A stretch of DNA of 64,000 nt from Maricaulis sp965242785. Lineage in GTDB: Bacteria > Pseudomonadota > Alphaproteobacteria > Caulobacterales > Maricaulaceae. The DNA is taken from contig CBDETA010000001.1 of the NCBI GenBank assembly GCA_965242785.1, forward strand, positions 1-64,000. Reading direction: 5' to 3'. Of the stretch, positions 52,122 through 60,613 are shown piece after piece; position 1 is the stretch's first letter, and each line of letters opens with the position of its first letter. Under the pieces are notes generated by a model. The model saw only the letters and a list, made by a program, of their open reading frames with translations. It did not search any database and was not told the origin of the DNA. The translations under genes were made by a program, and so were the position numbers.

Positions 52122-53856
52122 TAGCGCTGATACGTCCTCGATCCGCGATGCGGTGACCCAGCGCCTTGCCCGGCGCTACCGGGCCGAGCTGCGCTTTCGC
52201 GTCGCCGGTCTGGCCGCCGTGGCGTCGGCCGTGGGTGTGCTGGTCCTGCTCCTGGGTTCGATCTTGAGCCAGGGCCTGCCGGCCTTCACCGTCTACCAGT
52301 TGGCGGTTCAGGTGGAGCTGCCCGCCGCCGAGATCGACCCGCAAGGCGACCGGTCGGAAGCATCCCTGCGGCGTGGCGGTTACAGCGAAGTGCTGCGCGA
52401 GGCGGTGCGGGCCGAGTTTCCCGAAGTCCAGTCGCGCAGCGAAGTGCGCAGTCTTCTGGGTCTGTATACGCCGCTGAACTCCACGCGCCTGATGGACCAG
52501 GTGCTGGCAGATCCGGGGCTGGTCGGCACCACGCACACATTCCGCATGCCGATCGCGGATGACCTGGATCTCTATCTCAAGGGCTCGCTGGTCGAGGACC
52601 GGGAGCTGGAGACGCGCGGATCCCTGACTCTTGATGCCGACGGTGACGCTGTCGCGCTCGAAACGGCAGCGCCCGACTTCGCCAGCCTGGTGCAGGATGT
52701 GCGCGATGTGCTGGGCGCTCAGCTGGCCACGATCGGACACCGGATCTCTGAAGCCGAGGGGCGGTTGGAAGGCCTTGCCGGCCGGGATCTGGAAGACGCG
52801 CAATACCAGCTGGAAGACCTGCGCTATGACGCAAGCCAGTTGCAGGAGCGGCTGACCGCCGCCGATGGCTGGCTGTCGCTGGATGATGCCCTGCCGAGTG
52901 TTCTGGTCGAGACCGGCGGTTCGACCTTCCGGTTGACGGCCCTGTCCGCTGACGGCCGGCAGGCTCAGGCCGAGCGCATGCTGGGCGATGTTGCCGGTGT
53001 CACCGTGGATGACTGGACGCTTTACGTCATCGATACGCCGTCCAGCCGCCGCCGTGTGTCCGACCAGCTGATCGTGTGGACCCGTGCGCTGGTCGAGCGC
53101 GGCCTGATCACCAAGGACTTCAACACCTATCTCTTCACCAATGCGGACAGCCGCGAGCCCGAGCTGGCCGGCGTCAAGGGGGCGCTGTTCGGCTCGATCC
53201 TGACCATGCTGATCACGATCACCCTGTCGGTGCCCGTGGGTGTGTTCACGGCGCTCTATCTGGAAGAGTACGCGCCGAAGAACCGGCTGACCGATCTGAT
53301 CGAGGTCAATATCAACAATCTCGCTGCGGTTCCCTCCATCGTGTTCGGCCTTCTGGGCCTGTCGGTCTTCATCAACGCCTTCGGCCTGCCGCGCTCGGCG
53401 CCCCTGGTCGGCGGCCTGGTGCTGTCGCTGATGACGCTGCCGACGGTGATCATCGCCACGCGCGCCGCGCTCAAGGCCGTGCCGGCCTCGATCCGTCAGG
53501 CGGCGCTGGCAGTGGGGGCGTCCAAGACCCAGACCGTGTTCCACCACGTCCTGCCGCTGGCGGCGCCGGGCATCCTGACCGGCTCGATCATCGGCCTGGC
53601 CCAGGCGATGGGTGAAACCGCGCCGCTGCTGATGATCGGCATGATCGCCTTCATCGCCGATGCCCCGACGCTGGGCTTTGAAGGCCTCACCCAGCCGGCA
53701 ACCGTCATGCCGGTGCAGGTTTTTCTCTGGTCTGACGGTGCCGAGCGGGCCTTCGAGAACCGCACGGCCGCGGCCATTCTTGTTCTTCTGGCGCTGATGA
53801 TCGGGCTCAATGCCCTGGCGATCTATCTGCGCCGCCGTTTCGAGCGGAGATGGTAG
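52114..53856 (+). CDS. pstA: Phosphate ABC transporter permease PstA
   Basis: The 580-residue permease is extended at its N-terminus, with one membrane helix (VASAVGVLVLLLGSILSQGL) and then about 300 periplasmic residues with a predicted coiled coil. The standard PstA domain follows (EYAPKNRLTDLIEVNINNLA, VPSIVFGLLGLSVFINAFGL, TLPTVIIATRAALKAVPASI, ALAVGASKTQTVFHHVLPLA, MGETAPLLMIGMIAFI). The extra part matches the DUF3333-type region known in alphaproteobacterial PstA. The ATG at 52114 lies inside the pstC end. It forms the membrane channel with PstC. Confidence 0.95.
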   Translation: MTDSADTSSIRDAVTQRLARRYRAELRFRVAGLAAVASAVGVLVLLLGSILSQGLPAFTVYQLAVQVELPAAEIDPQGDRSEASLRRGGYSEVLREAVRAEFPEVQSRSEVRSLLGLYTPLNSTRLMDQVLADPGLVGTTHTFRMPIADDLDLYLKGSLVEDRELETRGSLTLDADGDAVALETAAPDFASLVQDVRDVLGAQLATIGHRISEAEGRLEGLAGRDLEDAQYQLEDLRYDASQLQERLTAADGWLSLDDALPSVLVETGGSTFRLTALSADGRQAQAERMLGDVAGVTVDDWTLYVIDTPSSRRRVSDQLIVWTRALVERGLITKDFNTYLFTNADSREPELAGVKGALFGSILTMLITITLSVPVGVFTALYLEEYAPKNRLTDLIEVNINNLAAVPSIVFGLLGLSVFINAFGLPRSAPLVGGLVLSLMTLPTVIIATRAALKAVPASIRQAALAVGASKTQTVFHHVLPLAAPGILTGSIIGLAQAMGETAPLLMIGMIAFIADAPTLGFEGLTQPATVMPVQVFLWSDGAERAFENRTAAAILVLLALMIGLNALAIYLRRRFERRW

Positions 53857-53860
53857 ATCC

Positions 53861-54673
53861 ATGCCCGAAAGCACTGAAATCATGACAGGTTCAAGCGCCA
53901 CCACGTCCGGAAGCGACGCCCTCAAGGTGATCGCCCGCGATGTCAGCGTCCACTATGACGGCAAGCTGGCGCTGGACCATGTCTCGATCGACATCCCCGA
54001 CCGCTCGGTGACGGCCTTCATCGGACCGTCCGGTTGTGGCAAGTCGACCTTCCTGCGCTGTTTCAACCGCATGAACGACACGATCGAGGGCGCCCGCGTC
54101 AGCGGATCCCTGAAGATCGACGGCCGCGAGGTCAATGACCGGGCCGTGGACCCGGTCGTGCTGCGCGCCAGCGTCGGCATGGTGTTCCAGAAACCGAACC
54201 CCTTCCCCAAGTCGATTTTCGACAATGTCGCCTACGGGCCCCGCATCCATGGCCTGGCCATGTCGCGCAGTGATCTGGAGGGCATTGTCGAGACCTCCCT
54301 GCGCAAGGCGGGCCTTTGGAATGAAGTGGCGGACCGGCTGAACGACCCGGGCACCAGCCTGTCCGGTGGTCAGCAGCAACGCCTGGTCATTGCCCGCGCC
54401 ATCGCCGTCAATCCGGAAGTCATCCTGATGGACGAGCCCTGCTCGGCTCTCGACCCGATCGCCACGGCGAAGGTGGAAGAGCTGATCGATGAGCTGCGCG
54501 AGAACTACTGCATCATCATCGTCACCCACTCGATGCAACAGGCCGCCCGCGTGTCGCAGAAGACGGCCTTCTTCCACATGGGCCATCTCGTCGAGGTGGG
54601 CGCCACGGAAGACATCTTCACCAATCCGCGTGACCCGCGCACGCAGGACTACATCACCGGGCGGTTCGGCTAG
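53861..54673 (+). CDS. pstB: Phosphate ABC transporter ATPase PstB
   Basis: The 270-residue ATPase has Walker A GPSGCGKSTFLRCFNRMND, signature LSGGQQQRLVIARAIA, Walker B VILMDEPCSALDPIATAKVE and the switch histidine in IIIVTHSMQQAARVS. It powers high-affinity phosphate import. The ATG at 53861 is chosen; upstream in-frame codons read into pstA. It is 4 bases after the pstA stop. Confidence 0.97.
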   Translation: MPESTEIMTGSSATTSGSDALKVIARDVSVHYDGKLALDHVSIDIPDRSVTAFIGPSGCGKSTFLRCFNRMNDTIEGARVSGSLKIDGREVNDRAVDPVVLRASVGMVFQKPNPFPKSIFDNVAYGPRIHGLAMSRSDLEGIVETSLRKAGLWNEVADRLNDPGTSLSGGQQQRLVIARAIAVNPEVILMDEPCSALDPIATAKVEELIDELRENYCIIIVTHSMQQAARVSQKTAFFHMGHLVEVGATEDIFTNPRDPRTQDYITGRFG

Positions 54674-54699
54674 ACCGGCCCTTGCGAGGAGAAAGCGCC

Positions 54700-55389
54700 A
54701 TGGCGCTGTCCAAGACGTCACACATTGTCACCGCCTACGGCGAAGAGCTGGACCAGCTCGCCGACGAGCTGGCCCGCATGGGCGGGCTGGTGGAAACCCA
54801 GCTGGAAACGGCACTTGCGGCCATCGTCCGTCGGGATGCCAGCTTGGTCAGCTCGGTGAAGGCGCGTGAGAAACAGGTCAATGCGATGCAGGTTGACGTG
54901 GAGAAACGGGTCCTGCGCCTGTTCGCCCTGCGCCAGCCGCTGGCAACCGATCTGCGCATGACCATTTCGGCGCTGAAGATCGCCACCGATCTGGAGCGCG
55001 TCGGCGACCTGGCCAAGAACATCGCCTACCGCGCCCGCGATCTGGCCGACTATCCGGCCGTGAACCTTCTCGACCGTATCGAGCGGCTCGGCAGCATCGT
55101 GATCAAGCAGCTGCACGAAGTGCTGGATGCGCTGTCCTCCTTCGAGGTCGAGCCGGCGGTCCAGGTCTGGCGCGGCGATGACGAGGTCGATGAGCGCTAC
55201 AATGCGGTCGTCCGCGACATGCTGATGTCGATGGGCGAGGACGCCGGTCTGGTCGAGCCGGGCGTGCACATCCTGTTTGTCGCAAAGAATCTCGAACGCA
55301 TCGGCGATCACGCCACCAATATCGCGGAAGCCCTGTACTTCATGGTCAATGCGGCGCCGCTGAAAGCGGAAAAGCCGAAGTCTTCCTGA
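54700..55389 (+). CDS. phoU: Phosphate signalling protein PhoU
   Basis: The 229-residue product has two related three-helix halves of the PhoU fold (HIVTAYGEELDQLADELARM and LRMTISALKIATDLERVGDL, then VEPGVHILFVAKNLERIGDH). The metal-binding DLERVGDLAKNI and NLERIGDHATNI motifs are intact. It links the Pst transporter to PhoR and restrains the regulon when phosphate is plentiful. The ATG follows GAGGAGAAA. Confidence 0.97.
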   Translation: MALSKTSHIVTAYGEELDQLADELARMGGLVETQLETALAAIVRRDASLVSSVKAREKQVNAMQVDVEKRVLRLFALRQPLATDLRMTISALKIATDLERVGDLAKNIAYRARDLADYPAVNLLDRIERLGSIVIKQLHEVLDALSSFEVEPAVQVWRGDDEVDERYNAVVRDMLMSMGEDAGLVEPGVHILFVAKNLERIGDHATNIAEALYFMVNAAPLKAEKPKSS

Positions 55390-55414
55390 GCCATTCCTCC
55401 CCGGAGCCAAGTCG

Positions 55415-56104
55415 ATGAAGCCTCAAGTTCTCGTGGTCGAAGACGAAGATGCCCTCGCCACCCTCCTGCAGTACAATCTGGAGAAGGAGGGCTATACGGT
55501 CTCCGTCGCCGGCGATGGCGAGGACGCCCTGATCCAGGCCGAGGAAATCACGCCGGACCTGGTGCTGGTCGACTGGATGCTGCCGAAGGTCTCGGGCATC
55601 GAGGTCTGCCGCCGGCTCCGCGGGCGCCAGGAAACGGCCAATGTGCCGATCATCATGCTGACGGCGCGCGGTGAGGAGACCGACCGGGTGCGCGGACTAG
55701 ACACCGGGGCGGACGATTATGTCGTGAAGCCCTTCTCCATGACCGAGCTCTTTGCCCGCATCCGCGCCGTCCTGCGACGCATCCGGCCGGGCTTGGCCGA
55801 GGATGTGATCCAGGCCGGCGACATTTCCATGGATCGCGTCGCTCACCGCGTCAGTCGGGCAGACCGCGAGATCCATCTCGGACCGACCGAATTCCGTCTG
55901 CTCGACTATCTCATGCAGCACCCCGGACGGGTGTTCTCGCGCGAGCAATTGCTGGATGCGGTGTGGGGGTCGGATGTCTATGTCGAGGCCCGCACGGTCG
56001 ATGTCCATGTCGGCCGCCTGCGCAAGGCGCTGAACCGGAAAGAGGAGATCGATCCGATCCGGACCGTCCGCTCCGCAGGCTACGCCTTTGACGTGAAAGC
56101 CTGA
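55415..56104 (+). CDS. phoB: Phosphate-regulon response regulator PhoB
   Basis: The 229-residue OmpR-type regulator has a receiver domain (ILVVED-like VLVVEDEDALATLLQYNLE, phospho-acceptor in LVLVDWMLPKVSGIEVCRRL, VIIMLTARGEETDRVRGLDT) and a winged-helix DNA-binding domain (HLGPTEFRLLDYLMQHPGRV, VDVHVGRLRKALNRKEEIDP). It binds the Pho box. It is the last gene of the operon, followed by a terminator. Confidence 0.97.
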   Translation: MKPQVLVVEDEDALATLLQYNLEKEGYTVSVAGDGEDALIQAEEITPDLVLVDWMLPKVSGIEVCRRLRGRQETANVPIIMLTARGEETDRVRGLDTGADDYVVKPFSMTELFARIRAVLRRIRPGLAEDVIQAGDISMDRVAHRVSRADREIHLGPTEFRLLDYLMQHPGRVFSREQLLDAVWGSDVYVEARTVDVHVGRLRKALNRKEEIDPIRTVRSAGYAFDVKA

Positions 56105-56127
56105 CGATTTTCGAGATGACGTCTCGG

Positions 56128-56153
56128 ACAGGCCGCCCGATGGGGCGGCCTGT
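56128..56153 (+). terminator. Terminator after phoB
   Basis: An 11-bp stem acaggccgccc / gggcggcctgt with loop gatg is followed by ttgcgttt, 24 bases after the phoB stop. Confidence 0.82.
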
Positions 56154-56174
56154 TTGCGTTTGGAGACCGGTGCG

Positions 56175-56555
56175 CTAGTCCGCGTCCGTCGCGGTTTCGG
56201 GCTTGGCCTCAGGCTTGGCTGCCGGCGCACGCTGGGGCGCCGGGCGTGCAAAAGAGGCGGACAGGTGCCGCGCCAGTTCGATATTCTTGGTCCGGGCCCG
56301 GCCGCCGATCAGGAAGCAGTCGATCAGCTGCCACAGGCCGAACCCGCCCAGCGTGAGCAGTTTGAGAATGCCGGCGATGACATCGCCGACCAGCATGCGG
56401 TCGATGCCCAGCATGCCGAGCCAGATGTTGAAGCCGAACAGCAGGACCGGGTTCTTCTGCGAGGACTGGTACGCCATCAGGAAGCTCTGCCGGTTCTCGT
56501 CGGGCACACCCATCAGGATGGTGTTGAACTCGATCGTGAAAGCGCTGTTGTTCAT
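56175..56555 (-). CDS. TM2 domain-containing membrane protein
   Basis: The 126-residue product has a TM2-type region: NPVLLFGFNIWLGMLGIDRM, then VAGILKLLTLGGFGLWQLID, two helices around a DRM turn. The N-terminus is cytoplasmic and the C-terminus is a Pro/Ala-rich tail (RPAPQRAPAAKPEAKPETAT). The function of TM2 proteins is poorly known. It stands alone, convergent with phoB. Confidence 0.88.
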   Translation of the reverse strand: MNNSAFTIEFNTILMGVPDENRQSFLMAYQSSQKNPVLLFGFNIWLGMLGIDRMLVGDVIAGILKLLTLGGFGLWQLIDCFLIGGRARTKNIELARHLSASFARPAPQRAPAAKPEAKPETATDAD

Positions 56556-56645
56556 GGCGTGTCCCCTGTTGATTGAGCCGGCAGGTTTCAGGCGGTCCGT
56601 GCGCTTGTCAATCTCGGGTTGGGTGCCTGCAGGCAGAAAAAAAAA

Positions 56646-56667
56646 CGGCCGCCCCGGGGGGCGGCCG
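56646..56667 (-). terminator. Terminator of gcrA
   Basis: A GC stem, cggccgcccc / ggggcggccg, lies downstream of gcrA and is followed on the minus strand by nine T residues. Confidence 0.9.
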
Positions 56668-56719
56668 CTACTCTCGAGCCATCTGGGTGAGGGAGGGCTC
56701 GTACGCTGAAGCGCAAGCT

Positions 56720-57259
56720 CTAGAAATTGTACCGGCGCGTTGCGGCGATGGCGTCCAGGGCCGCACTGGCATCCGACGTGCGGCGGCGGCGCTTGGCGTT
56801 CGGCTGGTAAGCCATGTTGGAATGGGCGTCACAATAGGCGTGACCCCCGCCGGTCTTGCGACCGCAGAAACGGAATTCGGCCTGGGCGGGATCGCCGATC
56901 GGCCATTTGCACATGCTGTCGCGCAGGGTCAGCACCGTGGCGAACTCGCCGGAGGGCAGCACGGCCGGCTCGACCGGGGCTGGAGCCGGAGCATTGGCGG
57001 TTGCCGGGGCGGCAGCACGTGCCACCGGGCGGGCAGCCGGTGCGGCTGCGGCAGGTGTGGCGGTGCGGGGCCGGGACGGCTTGGCGACGCGGCGGGCCGG
57101 GCGCGACGGAGCCGCACGGCCTGACAGACCCAGACGATGGACCTTGCCAATCACGGCATTGCGGGTCACACCACCCAGCTGCTTGGCAATCTGGCTCGCG
57201 CTCAGTCCTTCAGACCAGAGCTTCTTGAGCTGCTCAACGCGTTCATCCGTCCAAGCCAT
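56720..57259 (-). CDS. gcrA: Cell-cycle regulator GcrA
   Basis: GcrA works with sigma-70 RNA polymerase at promoters carrying CcrM-methylated GANTC and helps run the alphaproteobacterial cell cycle. The roughly 179-residue product has the conserved N-terminus MAWTDERVEQLKKLWSEGLS and ASQIAKQLGGVTRNAVIGKV with HRLGLSGRAAPS. A low-complexity Ala/Pro linker follows, and then the conserved C-terminal LRDSMCKWPIGDP with the FCGRKTGGGHAYCDAHSNMA cysteine block. The ATG at 57259 is preferred over 57268 because of GGGAG spacing and the family start. It has a terminator behind it. Confidence 0.97.
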   Translation of the reverse strand: MAWTDERVEQLKKLWSEGLSASQIAKQLGGVTRNAVIGKVHRLGLSGRAAPSRPARRVAKPSRPRTATPAAAAPAARPVARAAAPATANAPAPAPVEPAVLPSGEFATVLTLRDSMCKWPIGDPAQAEFRFCGRKTGGGHAYCDAHSNMAYQPNAKRRRRTSDASAALDAIAATRRYNF

Positions 57260-57463
57260 CGCACTCATCTCCCGGTTGGGATGCGCTCTTCACCTTGAAT
57301 GTGGGTAAATCGCGCATATGTCAGTTCATGTTTAATTACACTAGATATTGTAGCCGACAGAGCTGACGCCACAAGATGGGGGCATGAACCAACCTGTGGA
57401 AACCTCTCTTGCCAGTCCAATCGTTAACGCTGATGGTTACTGAGAAATTAAGGGTAATTCGAT

Positions 57464-58276
57464 ATGAGTAACGCTGCCTTAACTCCGGTAAACGGGCCCA
57501 GAAAATTCGGCCTTATCAATGGCTTGGGCCTGTGGACCCTGTACAAGAAGGAAGTGCGGCGTTTTCTGAAGGTCGGCATGCAGACGGTGGCCGCTCCGGT
57601 CGCCACGACACTGCTGTACATGACGGTCTTTGCCGTCGCGATCGGCAGTCGCCGCGGCGACGTCGCCGGCGTGCCCTTCATCGAGTTCCTGGCCCCGGGC
57701 CTGATCCTGATGGGCCTGTTGAACAATGCCTTCGCCAATTCCGGCTCCTCGATCCTGGTGTCCAAGGTGCAGGGCAATTCCGTGGATTTCCTGATGCCAC
57801 CCCTGTCGGCACTGGAATTGTCCATCGGCTTCATCGCCGGTGCGATGAGCCGCGGCATCCTGGTGGCTATCGTCACGGCGTTGACATTGATCCCCTTCAT
57901 GAACATTGCGCCGCAACACTGGTGGGCGGTGCTGTATTTCGGTGTGTCCGCCTCTGCCATGCTGGGCATGGTTGGGGTGATTGGCGGCCTCTGGGCCGAA
58001 AAATTCGATCACATGGCCGCGGTGACGACCTTCGTCATCACGCCGCTGACCTTCCTGTCGGGCACTTTCTATTCGGTCGATGCCCTGCCCGAGCCGATCG
58101 CCACGATCAGCCATTTCAATCCCTTCTTCTACATGATCGATGGCTTCCGCTACGGCTTCATCGGCCATGCGGACGGATCGCTGACCGTCGGCGTCCTGCT
58201 GGTGTTAGCGATCAACATTGTCCTGGGGGCGGCATGCTACCTGCTGCTGCGTGCAGGCTGGCGCTTGAAGAGCTGA
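57464..58276 (+). CDS. ABC-2 type transporter permease
   Basis: The 270-residue protein has six hydrophobic segments. The layout matches ABC-2 permeases: LWTLYKKEVRRFLKVGMQTV, VPFIEFLAPGLILMGLLNNA, VLYFGVSASAMLGMVGVIGG, ITPLTFLSGTFYSVDALPEP and SHFNPFFYMIDGFRYGFIGH. Such permeases pair with a separate ATPase, but none is adjacent. The substrate is unknown. The ATG at 57464 follows AAGGG at longer spacing. It is divergent from gcrA. Confidence 0.9.
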   Translation: MSNAALTPVNGPRKFGLINGLGLWTLYKKEVRRFLKVGMQTVAAPVATTLLYMTVFAVAIGSRRGDVAGVPFIEFLAPGLILMGLLNNAFANSGSSILVSKVQGNSVDFLMPPLSALELSIGFIAGAMSRGILVAIVTALTLIPFMNIAPQHWWAVLYFGVSASAMLGMVGVIGGLWAEKFDHMAAVTTFVITPLTFLSGTFYSVDALPEPIATISHFNPFFYMIDGFRYGFIGHADGSLTVGVLLVLAINIVLGAACYLLLRAGWRLKS

Positions 58277-58352
58277 GCGGGGCGGCCTAGACGAATGGAA
58301 AGCGCGCCGCTTCCCAACACGGCGGCGCCACAACTGTTTGGAGGAACCCCGC

Positions 58353-59537
58353 ATGCCCGCTCCGATGATGGACACCTATTCCCCGCCGGATCTCATCTTT
58401 GACCACGGCAAGGGAACGCGCCTGTATACCGCTGATGGTGCGTCCTATCTGGACTTCATCTCGGGCATCGCGGTGAACTGCCTCGGCCATGCGCACCCCA
58501 AGGCGGTGTCGGCCCTGACCGAGCAGGCAGGAAAGCTGTGGCACCTGTCCAACATGTTCAAGGTGCCCCAGGGCGTCGAGCTGGCAACCAAGCTGACCGA
58601 GGCGACCTTTGCCGACCGGGTCTTCTTCACCAATTCCGGTGCGGAATCCGTCGAGTGCTCGATCAAGACGGCACGCCGCTATCACTATGTGAACGGCAAT
58701 CCGCAGCGTTACCGCATCATCACCTTCACAGGCGCCTTCCACGGCCGCACCTATGGCGCCATCAATGCCGGCGGTAATCCGAAATACCTCGAGGGCTTCG
58801 GTCCGGCAATGGAAGGGTTCGACCAGGTCGAGTTCGGTGATCTGGACGCTGTCAAGGCCACCATCACCGAGGAAACCGCCGCCATCTGCGTCGAGCCGGT
58901 GCAGGGCGAGGGCGGTGTGCGGGCGCCGGAAGACAGCTTCCTGCGCGGCCTGCGCCAGCTGTGCGACGCGCACGGCCTGCTGCTGATCTATGATGAAGTC
59001 CAGTCCGGTGCCGGGCGCACCGGCAAGCTGTTCGCCCATCAATGGGTGGACGGTGCGCAGCCGGACATCATGGCAATCGCCAAGGGGATCGGTGGCGGCT
59101 TCCCGGTCGGCGCCTGCCTGGCGACCGAAGCGGCGGCGGCCGGCATGGTCGTCGGCACGCATGGCACGACCTATGGCGGCAATCCGCTGGCCATGACGGT
59201 GGCGAATGTCGTCTTTGACGAGCTGACCTCGGACGGTTTCCTGGACCATGTCGTCGAGGTTTCCAACTATCTGCGCCAGCAGCTGCATGGTCTGATGGAC
59301 CGGCACGCCGACAAGATCGTCGAAGTGCGCGGCAAAGGGCTTCTGGTCGGCATCAAGCTGAAGGACGGTTATGATCCCAAGGCGCTGGTGGCCCTGGCCC
59401 GGGACCGCAATCTGCTGATCGGTGCTGCAGGTGACAATGTCTCGCGCCTTGCACCGCCGCTGGTGATCACCAAGTCCGACGCCAGCGAAGCCGTGGCCAT
59501 TCTCGACGAGGCCATCGGCGCGCTCCAGGCCAGCTGA
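58353..59537 (+). CDS. argD: Acetylornithine aminotransferase (ArgD-like)
   Basis: The 394-residue class III aminotransferase has YLDFISGIAVNCLGHAHPKA, VFFTNSGAESVECSIKTARR, ICVEPVQGEGGVRAPEDSFL, the cofactor Asp in LLLIYDEVQSGAGRTGKLFA and the PLP lysine in DIMAIAKGIGGGFPVGACLA. It converts N-acetylglutamate semialdehyde to acetylornithine. The ATG at 58353 follows GGAGG. In many relatives argF follows argD, but here hslO does. Confidence 0.94.
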   Translation: MPAPMMDTYSPPDLIFDHGKGTRLYTADGASYLDFISGIAVNCLGHAHPKAVSALTEQAGKLWHLSNMFKVPQGVELATKLTEATFADRVFFTNSGAESVECSIKTARRYHYVNGNPQRYRIITFTGAFHGRTYGAINAGGNPKYLEGFGPAMEGFDQVEFGDLDAVKATITEETAAICVEPVQGEGGVRAPEDSFLRGLRQLCDAHGLLLIYDEVQSGAGRTGKLFAHQWVDGAQPDIMAIAKGIGGGFPVGACLATEAAAAGMVVGTHGTTYGGNPLAMTVANVVFDELTSDGFLDHVVEVSNYLRQQLHGLMDRHADKIVEVRGKGLLVGIKLKDGYDPKALVALARDRNLLIGAAGDNVSRLAPPLVITKSDASEAVAILDEAIGALQAS

Positions 59538-59572
59538 ACCCGGCTGGCCTGCGGACCAACACGAAACGGAGC

Positions 59573-60502
59573 ATGCGCGTGAGCGATCCGCTTGGCGAAC
59601 AGGACAATATCGTTGCGGCCTTTCAGGTGGAGGGGCGCGCCGTGCGTGGCCGTGCCTCACGCCTGGGCTCGACGCTGGATGAAATCCTGTCGGCGCATGA
59701 CTATCCGGAACCGGTCGCACGGCTGCTCGGCGAGGCGGTGATCATTGCCGCCTTGGTCGGTGATGCGCTGAAATTCGAGGGTCGGCTGATCGTCCAGGCG
59801 AATGGCTCCGGCCCGATCCAGTTCATCGTTGCAGAGTATGTCAGTGGTGAGGGCGTGCGCGGCTTTGCCAAGATGGACCGTGATGCGGTGGAAGCCGTGC
59901 TGGCGGAAAAACCCGCCGCTGACACGCTGATGTCTCGCTTGCTGGGCAAGGGCGCCTTCGCCATGACCCTGGATTATGGCCCGGACCGCGACCAGTATCA
60001 GGGCGTGGTGGGGCTGGATGGGCCCAATCTCTCTGCGGCCGCAGAGGCCTATTTCGCCCAGTCCGAACAGACCCCGACGCGCTTGCGAATTGCCGTCGGT
60101 GAAAGCTGGCGCGAGGGCGAGGACAAGGCCTGGCGCGGCGGCGGCCTGATGCTGCAGGCCGTGGCTGGCGACGAGACTCGCGGCTCGGCCGAGGCGGACT
60201 GGAGTCATGCCCGGGCCCTGTTCGAGACCGTAGAGGATGCCGAGCTGCTGGACCCGGACCTGTCAGCCGGCAGCCTGCTCTATCGCCTCTACAACGAGGA
60301 TGGCGTTCGGCTGATGGAGCCGCGGCGGATCGCCAAGCGGTGCTCTTGCGAGCGCGAACGCCTGCTGCGGATTGTCGCCTCTTTCCCGGCGGATGGTCTG
60401 GAAGAGATGCAGTCTGATGGCGCCATCGTCATGACGTGCGAGTACTGCAACAAGGACTGGGCCTTCGGCAAGGACGAGGTCGCCGGAGCGGCCGGTGCGT
60501 AG
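59573..60502 (+). CDS. hslO: Redox-regulated chaperone Hsp33
   Basis: Hsp33 is activated by oxidation and holds unfolding proteins. The 309-residue product has the N-terminal substrate-binding domain (ARLLGEAVIIAALVGDALKF, RLIVQANGSGPIQFIVAEYV, ALDYGP-like MTLDYGPDRDQYQGVVGLDG) and the C-terminal zinc switch with CSCERERLL and CEYCNKDW. All four cysteines are present. The start ATG at 59573 is fair, with a GTG two codons later also possible. It is close downstream of argD. Confidence 0.96.
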   Translation: MRVSDPLGEQDNIVAAFQVEGRAVRGRASRLGSTLDEILSAHDYPEPVARLLGEAVIIAALVGDALKFEGRLIVQANGSGPIQFIVAEYVSGEGVRGFAKMDRDAVEAVLAEKPAADTLMSRLLGKGAFAMTLDYGPDRDQYQGVVGLDGPNLSAAAEAYFAQSEQTPTRLRIAVGESWREGEDKAWRGGGLMLQAVAGDETRGSAEADWSHARALFETVEDAELLDPDLSAGSLLYRLYNEDGVRLMEPRRIAKRCSCERERLLRIVASFPADGLEEMQSDGAIVMTCEYCNKDWAFGKDEVAGAAGA

Positions 60503-60613
60503 TCCTGGCGGATGAATTGCTGCGGCGCAGCAGAATAAGCCAAATTCTTTCAAGACTTTGGCAACTCGATGCGACTAGGGTCGCCGGCCTGTTCAACGGT
60601 TCCGGTGTTCTGC

